Source: Bombyx mori (Eukaryota; Arthropoda; Insecta; Lepidoptera; Bombycidae). Taken from it: a DNA stretch of 64,000 nucleotides. The first letter of the stretch is position 1, and the number at the start of each line of letters is the position of its first letter. The notes under the pieces were generated by a model, which worked only from the letters and a program-made list of their open reading frames with translations, was not told the origin of the DNA and did no database searches. Location of the stretch: NCBI RefSeq assembly GCF_030269925.1, contig NC_085128.1:11224501-11288500 (forward strand), written 5' to 3'. Below, in pieces: positions 44,401 through 54,080 of this stretch. Position numbers and translations under genes: made by a program.

Positions 44401-45437
44401 AAAATTAAATCAGTGGCAAGACGTATGTTGGTGCAATATAATTGAGGTTTTACTACTACTTCATTCATACTAGGACGATAAAAATCATGTAAGCTCTGTG
44501 GGCCTGAAAAATTACTTGGAAATGGGTAGCTTCCGTACCGTCGAATTAAGAAAAAAAAAACATAAAATACTAATAAATTATGTTTTATTTACTAATTGTA
44601 AAATGAAAAGAGACAGATAGGCATATATATAACTATCTATATTAGCTGTATACAGTATGTTACTAATTTATTAATTTCAATTCATAACATTTATCATTAT
44701 CAAAACCTGATAGAAGAATTTGTCTACACCTACAAAATAACCCAGAAATATTTTTTACAGTTGAGTAAAAATTTAAAGTATTGTATGTATGTACAATAAA
44801 TGAAATTCCATTTCAGTCAAAACTAATGTGGACCCACTACCCACTTACACTTATCCAGAAATTTCTAACATTAATGGATCTAAAAATTTCATATGCAATA
44901 TAGTATAAAGAAGAAAAACACTAATAAAGTAACAGAACACTAATGTTTTTTGAACGTTTTTTAATTTTAAATTAACATGAATGGCTCCAAAAAATATAAC
45001 GGCAGAAGTAAATTTCTGATTACCGATTCACGAAAATATTTCAACGAGTTCTTGTATTCGAATATGAATCATGAATATTTCAGATTACTGAATAACTCAG
45101 GGCTACTGCCCCTGGCGACTAATAGATGCAGTTCACTAACTGTATCTCAAAGCAGATAATTGGAATTTAGTCGAAGTTCATACGAGGCACAGCCGATACT
45201 CGACTTGGTATAATAATTGAATATTTGATCAGCTTTGTGGCGCTGTCTTTAGCGTTAGTAGTGGTTTTGTATTATGAGCTAATGCTACTGTTATATTCCG
45301 TCAATTATATTTAAAATCAGCATTAAAAATGATACTTGAAAGCTTGTAGTTTTAATTTATTCAAAAGCCGACTAACTCTGACATGCTCACATATTTGATT
45401 GACAACGTTGCTCAAAGACAGCAGCCATGCTTGGGGC
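44401..45437. other. AT-rich sequence, no gene seen
   Basis: The frame 44,977-45,159 (ATG, 60 codons) has no domain. Nothing else recognised. Confidence 0.4.
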
Positions 45438-45886
45438 TTTTTTTTTTTGCTTAATTGTGTGGACGAGCTCACAGCTCACCTGGTGTTAAGTGATTACTGG
45501 ATCCCATAGACATCGACAACGTAAATGCGCCACCCGCCTTGAGATATAAGTTCTAAGGTCTCAGTATAGTTACAACGGCTGCCCCACCCTTCAAACGGAA
45601 ACGCGTTACTGCTTCACGGCAGAAATAGGCAGGGTGGTGGTTCCTACTCATGCGGACTCACAAGAGGTCCTACCACCAATAATTACGCAAATTATCATTT
45701 TGCGGGTTTGATTTTTATTACACGATGTTATTCCTTCACCGTGGAAGTCAATCGTGAACATTTGTTTAAGTACGTATTTCATTAGAAAAATTGCTACCCG
45801 CCTGCAGGATTCGAACACCGGTGCATCGCTAGATACTCGGATACGAATGCACCGGACGTCTTATCCTTTAGGCCACGACCACTGTA
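45438..45886 (-). repeat. Full-length Bm1 SINE with tRNA-like head
   Basis: Reverse orientation: T-run and GTGGACGAGCTCACAG through TCCTACCACCAATAATTACG, then linker (AGTCAATCGTGAACATTTG), B box (GATTCGAACACCGG) and A box (CGTCTTATCCTTTAGGCCAC) ending near 45,886. With 10,083 it is one of two well-preserved copies that still have both polymerase III boxes. Confidence 0.93.
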
Positions 45887-46332
45887 AACAAAGTGGTTTT
45901 AGTTGTCAGTATTATGTATCTAAAATTATGGTAAATAATGTTTATTTTTTTAATTAAGTTTCTGTCGTTGAATATACATTTGTTTTGGACATTTAATGGT
46001 TGCGCTGGGAAACGAGTGGCTTGAGCGCGACCATTAGTACCTTTATTGTAGTACTTTATTGGACAGCTAATTTAGCAATTCCGAAATCTTTTGTTATTTT
46101 TTTTTTTATTTCATTCAAGAATTTAACAGTAAATTGAAGAGTAGAATCGTCAGTTTTTATAATGACTTCCCGTAGAGAACGGATGCATGCCTCTGAAGAA
46201 AGGCAAAAATATAACTTATGCCGAGAGCACTGAATCTCCTTTACATAGTATCGCTCACTATCCTCGAGTACAACGACGCGTTTTGAGTAGGTACTAATAG
46301 TAGAAATTTATTTCAATGCAAATTTATTATAA
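45887..46332. other. Spacer, no gene seen
   Basis: A T-run occurs at 46,094-46,110. Nothing else recognised. Confidence 0.4.
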
Positions 46333-46498
46333 CTAGTGGTTCCTCAGTAGTCGAAACTCAACTATAATTAATTGGAATTATAAGTTTGAACATTATTATG
46401 GTTCTATTGTCAAACTTCTATATCATAGATTTTGCCAAGACTACACTTTAGACAAATATTAGTAAATAAAATATTTAATCTATGCTCAATTTGACCAC

Positions 46499-46928
46499 AG
46501 ACTATAACCGGACTTTTTGGCGGGAACGCGAGGAGTGAAGTTGTGTGATTTGTTTTATTTTGTCTATTTAGTGTTTCTTTAGGTTTAAATGTGTAATAAC
46601 GGTGGTTTATTAGCTGTTTAATATCTGTGAAAGTGCACAAATGTGGGAAAATGAAACAAAGCCGCTGGACGCAACTTCTCGGGATCCTCCAAAAAATCCA
46701 CTGAAAAAATCTCAGTAAATGACCACCATTTTACTGAGATTATATTTCATCCCATATCATCTCATTTAATTTCATCCCAGTTGATTAATGTCCCAAATTA
46801 ATCATTTTCATTTCATTTCACTCCATGTTATCATTTTTCATAAAATTAAGAAATATATTAAAATAAGACATGACTTAAAGGTCTTAGTTACCAGGTCATA
46901 AAATCCCTTAAAAAAAAAGACTATAACC
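46499..46928 (+). mobile_element. Retroposed ~408-bp element with poly(A) and 11-bp TSD
   Basis: The 11-bp direct repeat AGACTATAACC lies at 46,499-46,509 and 46,918-46,928. The insert (46,510-46,917) begins GGACTTTTTGGCGGGAACGC and ends GTCATAAAATCCC, TT plus an A-run just before the right repeat, as for LINE-driven retroposition. It contains a short ATG frame (46,640-46,714, MWENETKPLDATSRDPPKNP...) and a CATTTCATTTCATT-rich part. It may be an internally deleted LINE (5' UTR, start of ORF1, 3' UTR) or an unknown SINE; I do not recognise a family. Confidence 0.75.
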
Positions 46929-47168
46929 AATAAGAAAAAATTGACATTACACAAATAGTATGCGTGCGAGCGTGTGTATCCAATACATGGTAGTGTGAGT
47001 AATTTTTATTTGTATTTATTTAACGAATTTTTTATACATAATTAAAAATATTAACATTTTGCACTCCTTCTCTATATTCTCTATAAGTGTGGGAAATTTC
47101 ATACTCCTCCGTCCGCGCACTTTTCGCAAAATGGGGTACAAAATTCTTGCTTCACGTATTAATATATA

Positions 47169-47457
47169 ATTAGAAATCACGACTCAAAATATCAAAAAAA
47201 TATAATTAGACAATACAAAATACAACTTTCAACAATTATTGATTTTAAATACTAATGACAAAATGTGGGTAACTAAGTTGACACGCGAATGTACAACGTC
47301 CGTCTATCCCTGGTGCCGAGATCAGAAAGAGGCCGTGAACGAGGCAATATGTTAGTGGTGTCCTCAACTCCCCTCTTCAACTCCGACCAGTCTGAAGTCG
47401 CTGCTGTATTACGTCAGCAGGCCACGCCCACTTCCTAGACGTACTTCTTTCCTTAGA
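47169..47457 (-). repeat. 3' LTR of the LTR retrotransposon
   Basis: Matches 51,254-51,542 base for base by eye except one position (CTCCCCTC here, CTCCGCTC there). In element orientation it follows a weak purine-rich stretch (CAGGAGAGG) that may be the polypurine tract. Confidence 0.88.
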
Positions 47458-47694
47458 CGGCCTCTCCTGACGGCGGTGCGTCCTCGCCCGTTATTCGATC
47501 GGAGTCGGAGAATGGATCTTCAACAGCTTCAGCATGATCAATTGCCTCACTAACTGGATGCTCGTCACCAGTAAGACATGTTTCGATTCGTTTAGCAACC
47601 GAGAACTAGGATATCGAAAGTAAGAGGTAACACGTATACTTCTGGCATCTTCGGTCAGAGCTCTCGAGAATAACCAAGATGACCACAGTCACCT

Positions 47695-48560
47695 TTTTGT
47701 GAGCGTGGCAGAGCCCTCAGGATGCCCGTTGTGCATTGCCCTCAGGATACACAACAGAGGAGTACTGATCAGGTAGTCCTCTAGTACTGGTGCAGAGCGC
47801 TCACCTTGCACCATACTACCGTGGAGGCTTACCATTCAGGATGGCCTTCACATACACAACATCGAACAGAGCCGGATTGTTCAATGTCCTCGTACAGTGC
47901 AGAGCCCTCAGGAGTACACGAGTACGCATCACAGTGTCTGTAGAGCAGAGCCCTCAGGATGCTCGCTGTAAGAGTGCAGAGCCCTCAGGTTACACAAATA
48001 CATTACAACACATCACACAGTGTCTGTAGAGCAGAGCCCTCAGGATGCTCGCTGTAAGTGTGCAGAGCCCTCAGGTTACACAAATACATTACAACACATC
48101 ACACAGTGTCTGTAGAGCAGAGCCCTCAGGATGCTCGCTGTAAGAGTGCAGAGCCCTCAGGTTACACAAATACATTACAACACATCACACAGTGTCTGTA
48201 GAGCAGAGCCCTCAGGATGCTCGCTGTAAGTGTGCAGAGCCCTCAGGTTACACAAATACATTACAACACATCACACAGTGTCTGTAGAGCAGAGCCCTCA
48301 GGATGCTCGCTGTAAGAGTGCAGAGCCCTCAGGGTACACAAATACATTACAACACATCACACAGTGTCTGTAGAGCAGAGCCCTCAGGATGCTAGCTGTA
48401 AGAGTGCAGAGCCCTCAGGATGCACAAATACATTACAACACTATGAACAAATACCATAAGAACATGGAGCTTGCAGTGTCTGTAGAGCAGAGCCCTCGGG
48501 ATGCTCGCTGTATGAGTGTAGAGCCCTCAGGTTACACAAATACATTACAACACTACAAAC
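47695..48560. repeat. 86-bp-period tandem array inside the LTR element
   Basis: The landmark CAGTGTCTGTAGAGCAG recurs at 47,932, 48,018, 48,104, 48,190, 48,276 and 48,362, exactly 86 bp apart, and once more at 48,474 (112 bp). Every unit holds two copies of GCAGAGCCCTCAGG, one followed by ATGCTCGCTGTAAG and one by TTACACAAATACATTAC. Alternate units differ at AAGAGTGC versus AAGTGTGC, suggesting growth by two-unit steps. Looser copies of the inner motif extend left to about 47,700. Confidence 0.92.
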
Positions 48561-48572
48561 CTATACTCACTT

Positions 48573-50064
48573 TCAGAGAATGCAGTGCACACATCTGGTG
48601 TCCACTCGCCGCGCCATAGAATTATATACTCTGCGGCCGCCTGCGTTGTATTGCCATAGGAGCCAGTGACTTGGCCCTCGCATTCCTGAGTCCAACTTGC
48701 CCGTAGCTTGGCTTGTCTTACGCACGAACACCAGATCTCCATTTTGAAAGGAGCGCACTGTATTGCGGCGCTTGTTAACATAAGCGTCCTGACGAGCACG
48801 GTTCTGATCCAGCGAGTTTGAAGCATGTTGTCGGGCGAGTTCACGTAGAAATTCACGATTAGGACTCGATGCCACCAGAGCCACATCGCGCACCAGGGAT
48901 CGTATGACAGGCGTTGCACTCTCACTGCCAACTAACAAATACAAAGGTGAATATTTGGTTGATTTCTGCACAGTAATGTTCAAAGTGAGCTGTATCTTTC
49001 ATATTATAATGTCAGAACAATGTTCTCGTCTAAAGTTAGACTCGACCCGAATCATATTCATTACAGTTCAGCAGTAGTGCTCAGCTTGACCACTACTTTG
49101 GTGCATTTCAGGTGTAATGAGATGTATATTTACAACTTAATTCTTTAATCTAATTAACAAAGGTGTTACTTTCATACATCCGACCCCTAATTTTGAAGGA
49201 CTACAAAGAGACATTGCCATTTCAAAAGTTCTCTTAAACTCCGTCGCATCTTGTCTGTGAATGGGATACATGAGACAATACTTAGTAACATCTATTAGAA
49301 CTATATATTTGAACTCATTCGAATCTGTCACAACTTTTGTAGCAAATTTTATGTTTCATCATCAGCGGCCTGCGCTATCTGAGCCCAATTTAAAGGTTTA
49401 GGTATCTCATAAACATTGACTGCATTTCGGCTAAAGTAGTCTGCATGGGATAGCGCGGTCCCCTTACGATATTCAAGCTCAAAGTCATAGTCTTGAAGAA
49501 ACAACCGGCTCACTGGTTAATCGCTCAATGACCTTTCGAACTTTCTTTATCTTCACCCCAAATGAAATGTACACTTTTTGCGAGTTAGATTTGCAATACA
49601 TGCAGCTTGAACTGATTAGCCGGAGATATGACGCCTAAAATGTCCCGAGAGACCTAAAACTGTCTTACCTCTTTTACATTGCTCGGTACTCGTGCATTGA
49701 CTAGAGCTTCAACCTTGTGTTCGCTCGGCTTCACCTGACCATTACTGATTGTCCTACTCAAATACTCCACCTCAGTCGTGAGAAATTTACACTTTCAGGT
49801 TGATGGAAAAACCCGCCAGAGTTGCAAGGACCTCGCGGAGCGTTTACAAGCCCTCGGTAATTGTTTTTGACGACAATGACACGTCAAATTCAAATTCACA
49901 GACTCAGAAATCAATGAAATAGTCCACCCACTATCTATGAGGATATCTACGGAAACACCTTGAGTAGCCGCGGTAGCAATGTCATCCTGTTTATAATTAT
50001 TAGTTAGAGTTGCCGCGAAACTCGGCACGTTGTTTTGAAAAACAATCATCAACCTTGTGACCAA
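48573..50064 (-). pseudogene. Broken pol remnants: protease, RT/RNase H, integrase
   Basis: In minus-strand order: 50,064-49,795 is an open frame without ATG, overlapping the gag end by 65 bp in another frame, with VDILIDSGWTISLIS, an aspartic-protease active site (D-S-G). Near 49,690-49,640 a peptide like QFLGLSG...FRR marks the end of the RT region. Around 49,450-49,424 ADYFSRN resembles the end of RNase H. 49,331-49,137 (FKYIVLIDVTKYCLMYPIHR, QDATEF) is integrase core. 48,983-48,573 (ITVQKSTKYSPLYLLVG) is a later integrase segment. The RT catalytic region and much of RNase H and integrase are deleted, with stops and frame changes between the pieces. Confidence 0.82.
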
Positions 50065-51139
50065 CCTTCTTGCAAAAAGAACACGTCTCGGCTCTCTGTG
50101 AGAGTTTATCCGAATTTGTTGCTACTAAAGGTGAATTATTAGCGTTAGTTCTATCTAGCTTTACACTCTTGGGACACGTCATCTGTTTATGACCAAAAGC
50201 TCCACATGAAAAACATTTAATTTTCGTGACGACATGTTCTCGTTTTCTCGTAGCAGTCTTATAAATTAAATCAGTTGAACAAACGGATGTGATTCTAGTG
50301 GGCTTTGTATAAATAGATAGAAAATTAACCAAATCATCAGGCAGTAACTTGGCGTTAGTGGCAGCGGCTCGAATTTGAGTGTCTGTTATGCCACGTATCA
50401 CTATTGCCGCAATTAACTCGTCACTCAATCCGTTCACAATACGTAACCGCAGAAGCGAACGCCTTGCATATTCGGCATATGTAGGGTAGTTATCAGAGTC
50501 CGATTTCATAATGTCGAACAAAATATTGGCGATGTCTAACCGCTTGGGACACAAAGTCTTAAACTCGCGCTTGAAATTTGACCAACTACGGTCATTACTT
50601 ACCCACTCATTCAACCATAACTTAGCGTCACCTTTTAAACAATTGCCTACCCTCGCTAAGCACTCAAGATCGTCCCATCTATTACTTTGTTTTAGATGGT
50701 CTACTTCATGACACCATAAATTAAAATCGTGCAAAGAGGGATCGAAACTCGACACAAAAATATGATTCGATCTTACCGGAATTGCACCAATCGCATTAGC
50801 AATTTTCTCAGCCACCTCATTCAATACCCCCGTACCCGAACCGTTGATCGTTGCACTCGAGCACGGCACGGATAAATTCAAACTTGCATCGGACGACTCG
50901 ACGTTTCTTGAAACAGCAATTGGTGCAGGCGGCTCACCCGACGCGACAGCTGCCGCCGCGATGGCGCCGTCATGCGCCAACCGCGCACTCGGCGTTGTCG
51001 TACTACCTTCAGTATCATTGCGAAACCTGTAACTTTCTAAAGTGTCTAAGCGATCCAAAATCTTTTGAAGTCGCTTCTCCATACCAGGGATAGGTGTACG
51101 ATCACGCTCGCGCTTCCTACGCTTACTTCGATCAGACAT
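50000..51139 (-). CDS. gag: Gag protein of the LTR retrotransposon, intact
   Basis: 379 residues from an ATG 115 bp inside the 5' LTR edge. The N-terminus is basic (MSDRSKRRKRERDR), then a short predicted coiled coil (MEKRLQKILDRLDTLE), an Ala/Pro-rich linker, and a capsid-like helical region with FVSSFDPSLHDFNLWCHEVD, WDDLECLARVGNCLKGDAKL and YAEYARRSLLRLRIVNGLSD, typical of Ty3/gypsy Gag. Two zinc knuckles close it: CFSCGAFGHKQMTC (about 309-322) and CSFCKKVGHKVDDC (353-366). It would form the particle and bind element RNA. The frame is uninterrupted while pol behind it is wrecked. Confidence 0.9.
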   Translation of the reverse strand: MSDRSKRRKRERDRTPIPGMEKRLQKILDRLDTLESYRFRNDTEGSTTTPSARLAHDGAIAAAAVASGEPPAPIAVSRNVESSDASLNLSVPCSSATINGSGTGVLNEVAEKIANAIGAIPVRSNHIFVSSFDPSLHDFNLWCHEVDHLKQSNRWDDLECLARVGNCLKGDAKLWLNEWVSNDRSWSNFKREFKTLCPKRLDIANILFDIMKSDSDNYPTYAEYARRSLLRLRIVNGLSDELIAAIVIRGITDTQIRAAATNAKLLPDDLVNFLSIYTKPTRITSVCSTDLIYKTATRKREHVVTKIKCFSCGAFGHKQMTCPKSVKLDRTNANNSPLVATNSDKLSQRAETCSFCKKVGHKVDDCFSKQRAEFRGNSN

Positions 51140-51253
51140 ATTTACAAAAATAAAATTTCACAATTCTTTTGTCAAACACAAAAATCGACAAAACTAAAGT
51201 AGAACGACCAGGAAAGCCAAGGCAGATAATGGAATAGGTATCCCACTTCTGAA

Positions 51254-51542
51254 ATTAGAAATCACGACTCAAAATATCAAAAAAATATAATTAGACAATA
51301 CAAAATACAACTTTCAACAATTATTGATTTTAAATACTAATGACAAAATGTGGGTAACTAAGTTGACACGCGAATGTACAACGTCCGTCTATCCCTGGTG
51401 CCGAGATCAGAAAGAGGCCGTGAACGAGGCAATATGTTAGTGGTGTCCTCAACTCCGCTCTTCAACTCCGACCAGTCTGAAGTCGCTGCTGTATTACGTC
51501 AGCAGGCCACGCCCACTTCCTAGACGTACTTCTTTCCTTAGA
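51254..51542 (-). repeat. 5' LTR of the LTR retrotransposon
   Basis: First LTR in element orientation (starts TCTAAGGAAAGAAG on the minus strand). The sequence just inside it on the minus strand, TTCAGAAGTGGGATACC, contains a TGG that could open a tRNA primer site, but I could not match it to a tRNA. Confidence 0.88.
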
Positions 51543-51549
51543 ATATAGA

Positions 51550-52662
51550 TACTGGGCTTTTTTTCATAAAATCATGTGGCAGCGATAGCCTAGCGCATAG
51601 ATTATAATTAGCTCTTACAGCTATGGTGAATAGCCAGATATATTTTACAATTGTTTAGCTATTTATGCCTTGATCACAATTGCTGTGAATGGGACAATAT
51701 AATTAAAACTACTTTTACGATTGAATCTCGGGTTTATTTCATTAATTTTATTACTTCAGATGTTTCAAACAGTTCTTTTTTGCCACGAACGATTAAATGT
51801 AATTCATCGAATTGAATTTCGTGGTAAGTACCGTAATAAATACATAGTTAAAGAAGAAACATTCGGCAATATCACCCCTTTCTCGAAATCCAACTAGAAT
51901 AATACGATAAACACCCTTTGGGTCAATAAGCTCTTTCGGAACCAAAAATAATTATATATAAGACGTAGCAATTATTGTAATTTTAAATTTGATCAACCCA
52001 CCTTTCTATTCCAATAATGTTATAAAATCAAATGACATAGTATTCGACGCCATACATTTTTGATTAGTTTAGCATTTGAATTAAACGAATAATACGATCT
52101 ATCGTTCCATTAGGAAGTATTGTATATAAGGGATCTTTGTTGGTATCCACCGACATTGGATAGAATAATTTCATTAATATTGCATAGTTAATGACGACTA
52201 GATTAATATCCGACACTGTCAGACAGGCTTATTTAATAATAGGTCTGAAAATAGCCGAACGGGTTTATGAGGAGTTAGTAAGTGTAACATGATATTAAAT
52301 TATAATATTCAGGTGTAAATAACGAAACCTAGACGAAAATTTATTCAATTTTGACCGTTGATTTTTTTGCATTTTTCTTAATGCACAAAATTATATGTAA
52401 TTAATCATTGACTGATAAAAGCACAAGCAATCCAGGACCACAATTAGAAAACAAGTTAAGTGATTATTTTTAACTAATGAAATGAAAATACATATAAAAT
52501 CTAAGAAGAGCATATTCCAGGCTACTTATACCACACTTATGAAACACGATAATGGTCCGGAATATCGCAAGGTGTATGAAAAGCAATAGTTTGTAACAGT
52601 TACTCGCATGCCCCATATTTTGCGCTGATGGCACTGTAAATAAAAACCTTTGTTGAAGTAGG
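51550..52662. other. AT-rich sequence, no gene seen
   Basis: Nothing recognised on either strand. Confidence 0.45.
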
Positions 52663-52914
52663 TTTTTTTTTTTTATTGCCTGGATGGGTGGACGAGCTCA
52701 CAGCCCACCTGCTGTTAAGTGGTTACTGGAGCCCATAGACATCTACAACGTAAATGCGCCACCCACCTTGAGATATAAGTTCTAAGATCTCGGTATAGTT
52801 ACAACGGCTGCCCCACCCTTCAAACCGAAACGTATTACTGCTTCACGGCGGAAACAGGCAGGGCGGTGGTACCTACCCGCGCGGACTCATAAGAGGTCCT
52901 ACCACCAGTAAAAA
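52663..52914 (-). repeat. Bm1 SINE, body only
   Basis: From a long T-run and ATTGCCTGGATGGGTGGACG to GAGGTCCTACCACCAGTAAA. Reverse orientation, few changes, so probably young. Confidence 0.93.
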
Positions 52915-53164
52915 ATCAAACAAAAATTATAGTCAATCGAATGACAGGTTCAGGAATGCATAACAAACATAAGCCCCGAGATAGTCTTAGTCTGAGGCCG
53001 AGACATTAGAATCCATTACAAGTAAACTGAAATTCTCTATTACTCAATAAATTTGAGTACCTCTGAGCTAGCCACTGAGCACAAGAATAGTTGCTTGGTC
53101 GATCGTGTTAGATTCGACAAAGCAGGTTGCTACTTCGTCGATACCCTCAGGGGTTGTGGGGTCT

Positions 53165-53400
53165 TGGATTCTTCTTCTTCTTCTTTCAGTGCCTCTTCAA
53201 TCCTGAAGGTTGGCCGTTAGCTTCCTATATTCATTTTTATCAGCAGCCAGCCGGAGCAGCTGTTCGACGGAGGCAATACCGGTCCACTCCCGGATCTTGG
53301 ATTACAAGAAGGTCATTTATGAGTCCCCTAAACAAATGCCTGTCGACCTTTTGTCGAAGTGACGTGGCCGCAACTCGACTGCCACCCAGTGTCAAAGTTA
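53165..53400 (-). repeat. LINE fragment (RTE-like)
   Basis: The plus strand shows TTCTTCTTCTTCTTCTTTCA, GTGCCTCTTCAATCCTGAAG, GTTGGCCGTTAGCTTCC and AGCAGCCAGCCGGAGCAGCT, GTTCGACGGAGGC followed by CCGGTCCACTCCCGGAT. This order matches a lepidopteran LINE seen in reverse. Open frames over it (53,127-53,432; 53,240-53,506) are remnants at best. Confidence 0.55.
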
Positions 53401-53939
53401 CCAACATGGGGTGCTGTGTGCTCAAGTCGTAATGCGTTTCGATCTTTATGGGAACTGTACAAGTACTGGTGAATAAATAACTTAGGGACGTACCAATATC
53501 GCACATTTTGTTACCTACGAGCGCCAGTTAAAACCTTAACAAACATTTATAGAACCACAGGGAACTCCTAAGGTACCTAATAATAAAAATTCTTATAAAT
53601 AGAATTTGTAGAAACAAAAAAACAAAATCTAGATTTTTCTAATATCGCCCCGTAATCAAATATCATTAGTTCATTAATCAGGAAATAATGTTTCTTTATT
53701 AACATTTTATTTGGTTGGCGTGTTCGTTCTCTATCCGCGCTAATAAGAAGTAACAGTTGGAAACGAAAACTAATGTCCCGGGAGGTGTTACATTTTATAT
53801 TATCTTAGCACGCAACCATCGATTTGTTAAGGTTTTCGAGCTAAACAAATAATTACATTAATTCCTTAAGAATTCGTTTTAGCTGTAAAGGTAGCATGGC
53901 GGCAGAATCAATCGTGAAGTCGTATTTGTTACGTCTTAT
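53401..53939. other. Unique sequence, no gene seen
   Basis: Nothing recognised. Confidence 0.4.
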
Positions 53940-54080
53940 CATTTCCTACTGCGAATAAATCATGCATTCATTTTGAAGGTTGAGGTGGCTATTATGTAAT
54001 ACAATTGAGACTGCGACCTCATGCCTCAAGGTGGATCGTAGAATTTACGTTGTGATATCGATGGTTTTCAATAACAATCT
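53940..54080 (+). repeat. Decayed Bm1 SINE
   Basis: TTTTGAAGGTTGAGGTGGCT, ATACAATTGAGACTGCGACC, TCATGCCTCAAGGTGGATCG and TTTACGTTGTGATATCGATG follow the Bm1 body order with many changes. Confidence 0.6.

Larger units (their letters stand above)
47164..51547 (-). mobile_element. Non-autonomous Ty3/gypsy-like LTR retrotransposon with 5-bp TSD
   Basis: Two direct 289-bp repeats (47,169-47,457 and 51,254-51,542) bound a 4,374-bp element flanked by ATATA on both sides (47,164-47,168; 51,543-51,547). Genes read on the minus strand: intact gag next to the 5' LTR, then scraps of protease, RT/RNase H and integrase, then an 86-bp tandem array, then the 3' LTR. The LTR ends (ATTAGAAATC ... TTCCTTAGA on the plus strand) are not TG...CA, which is unusual, but the edges agree in both repeats and with the host duplication. 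One base difference between LTRs indicates a recent insertion. Confidence 0.88.
46333..51549 (-). mobile_element. Helitron copy 2, split by two insertions
   Basis: On the minus strand it starts TCTATATATTAATACG (the last two bases at 51,549-51,548, the rest at 47,168 and below) and ends CACTAG at 46,336-46,333. Flanking bases are again A and T. Removing the LTR element with one target copy (47,169-51,547) and the retroposon with one target copy (46,510-46,928) leaves about 419 bp, matching the 417-bp copy at 40,710. Its 3' stem-loop (TAGTTGA-GTT-TCGACTA) has one changed base giving a G-T pair. Confidence 0.85.

Noticed and set aside
47695..48560. CRISPR-like array
   Set aside because: The 86-bp units are contiguous with no unique spacers, lie inside a eukaryotic retrotransposon, and are an ordinary tandem repeat.
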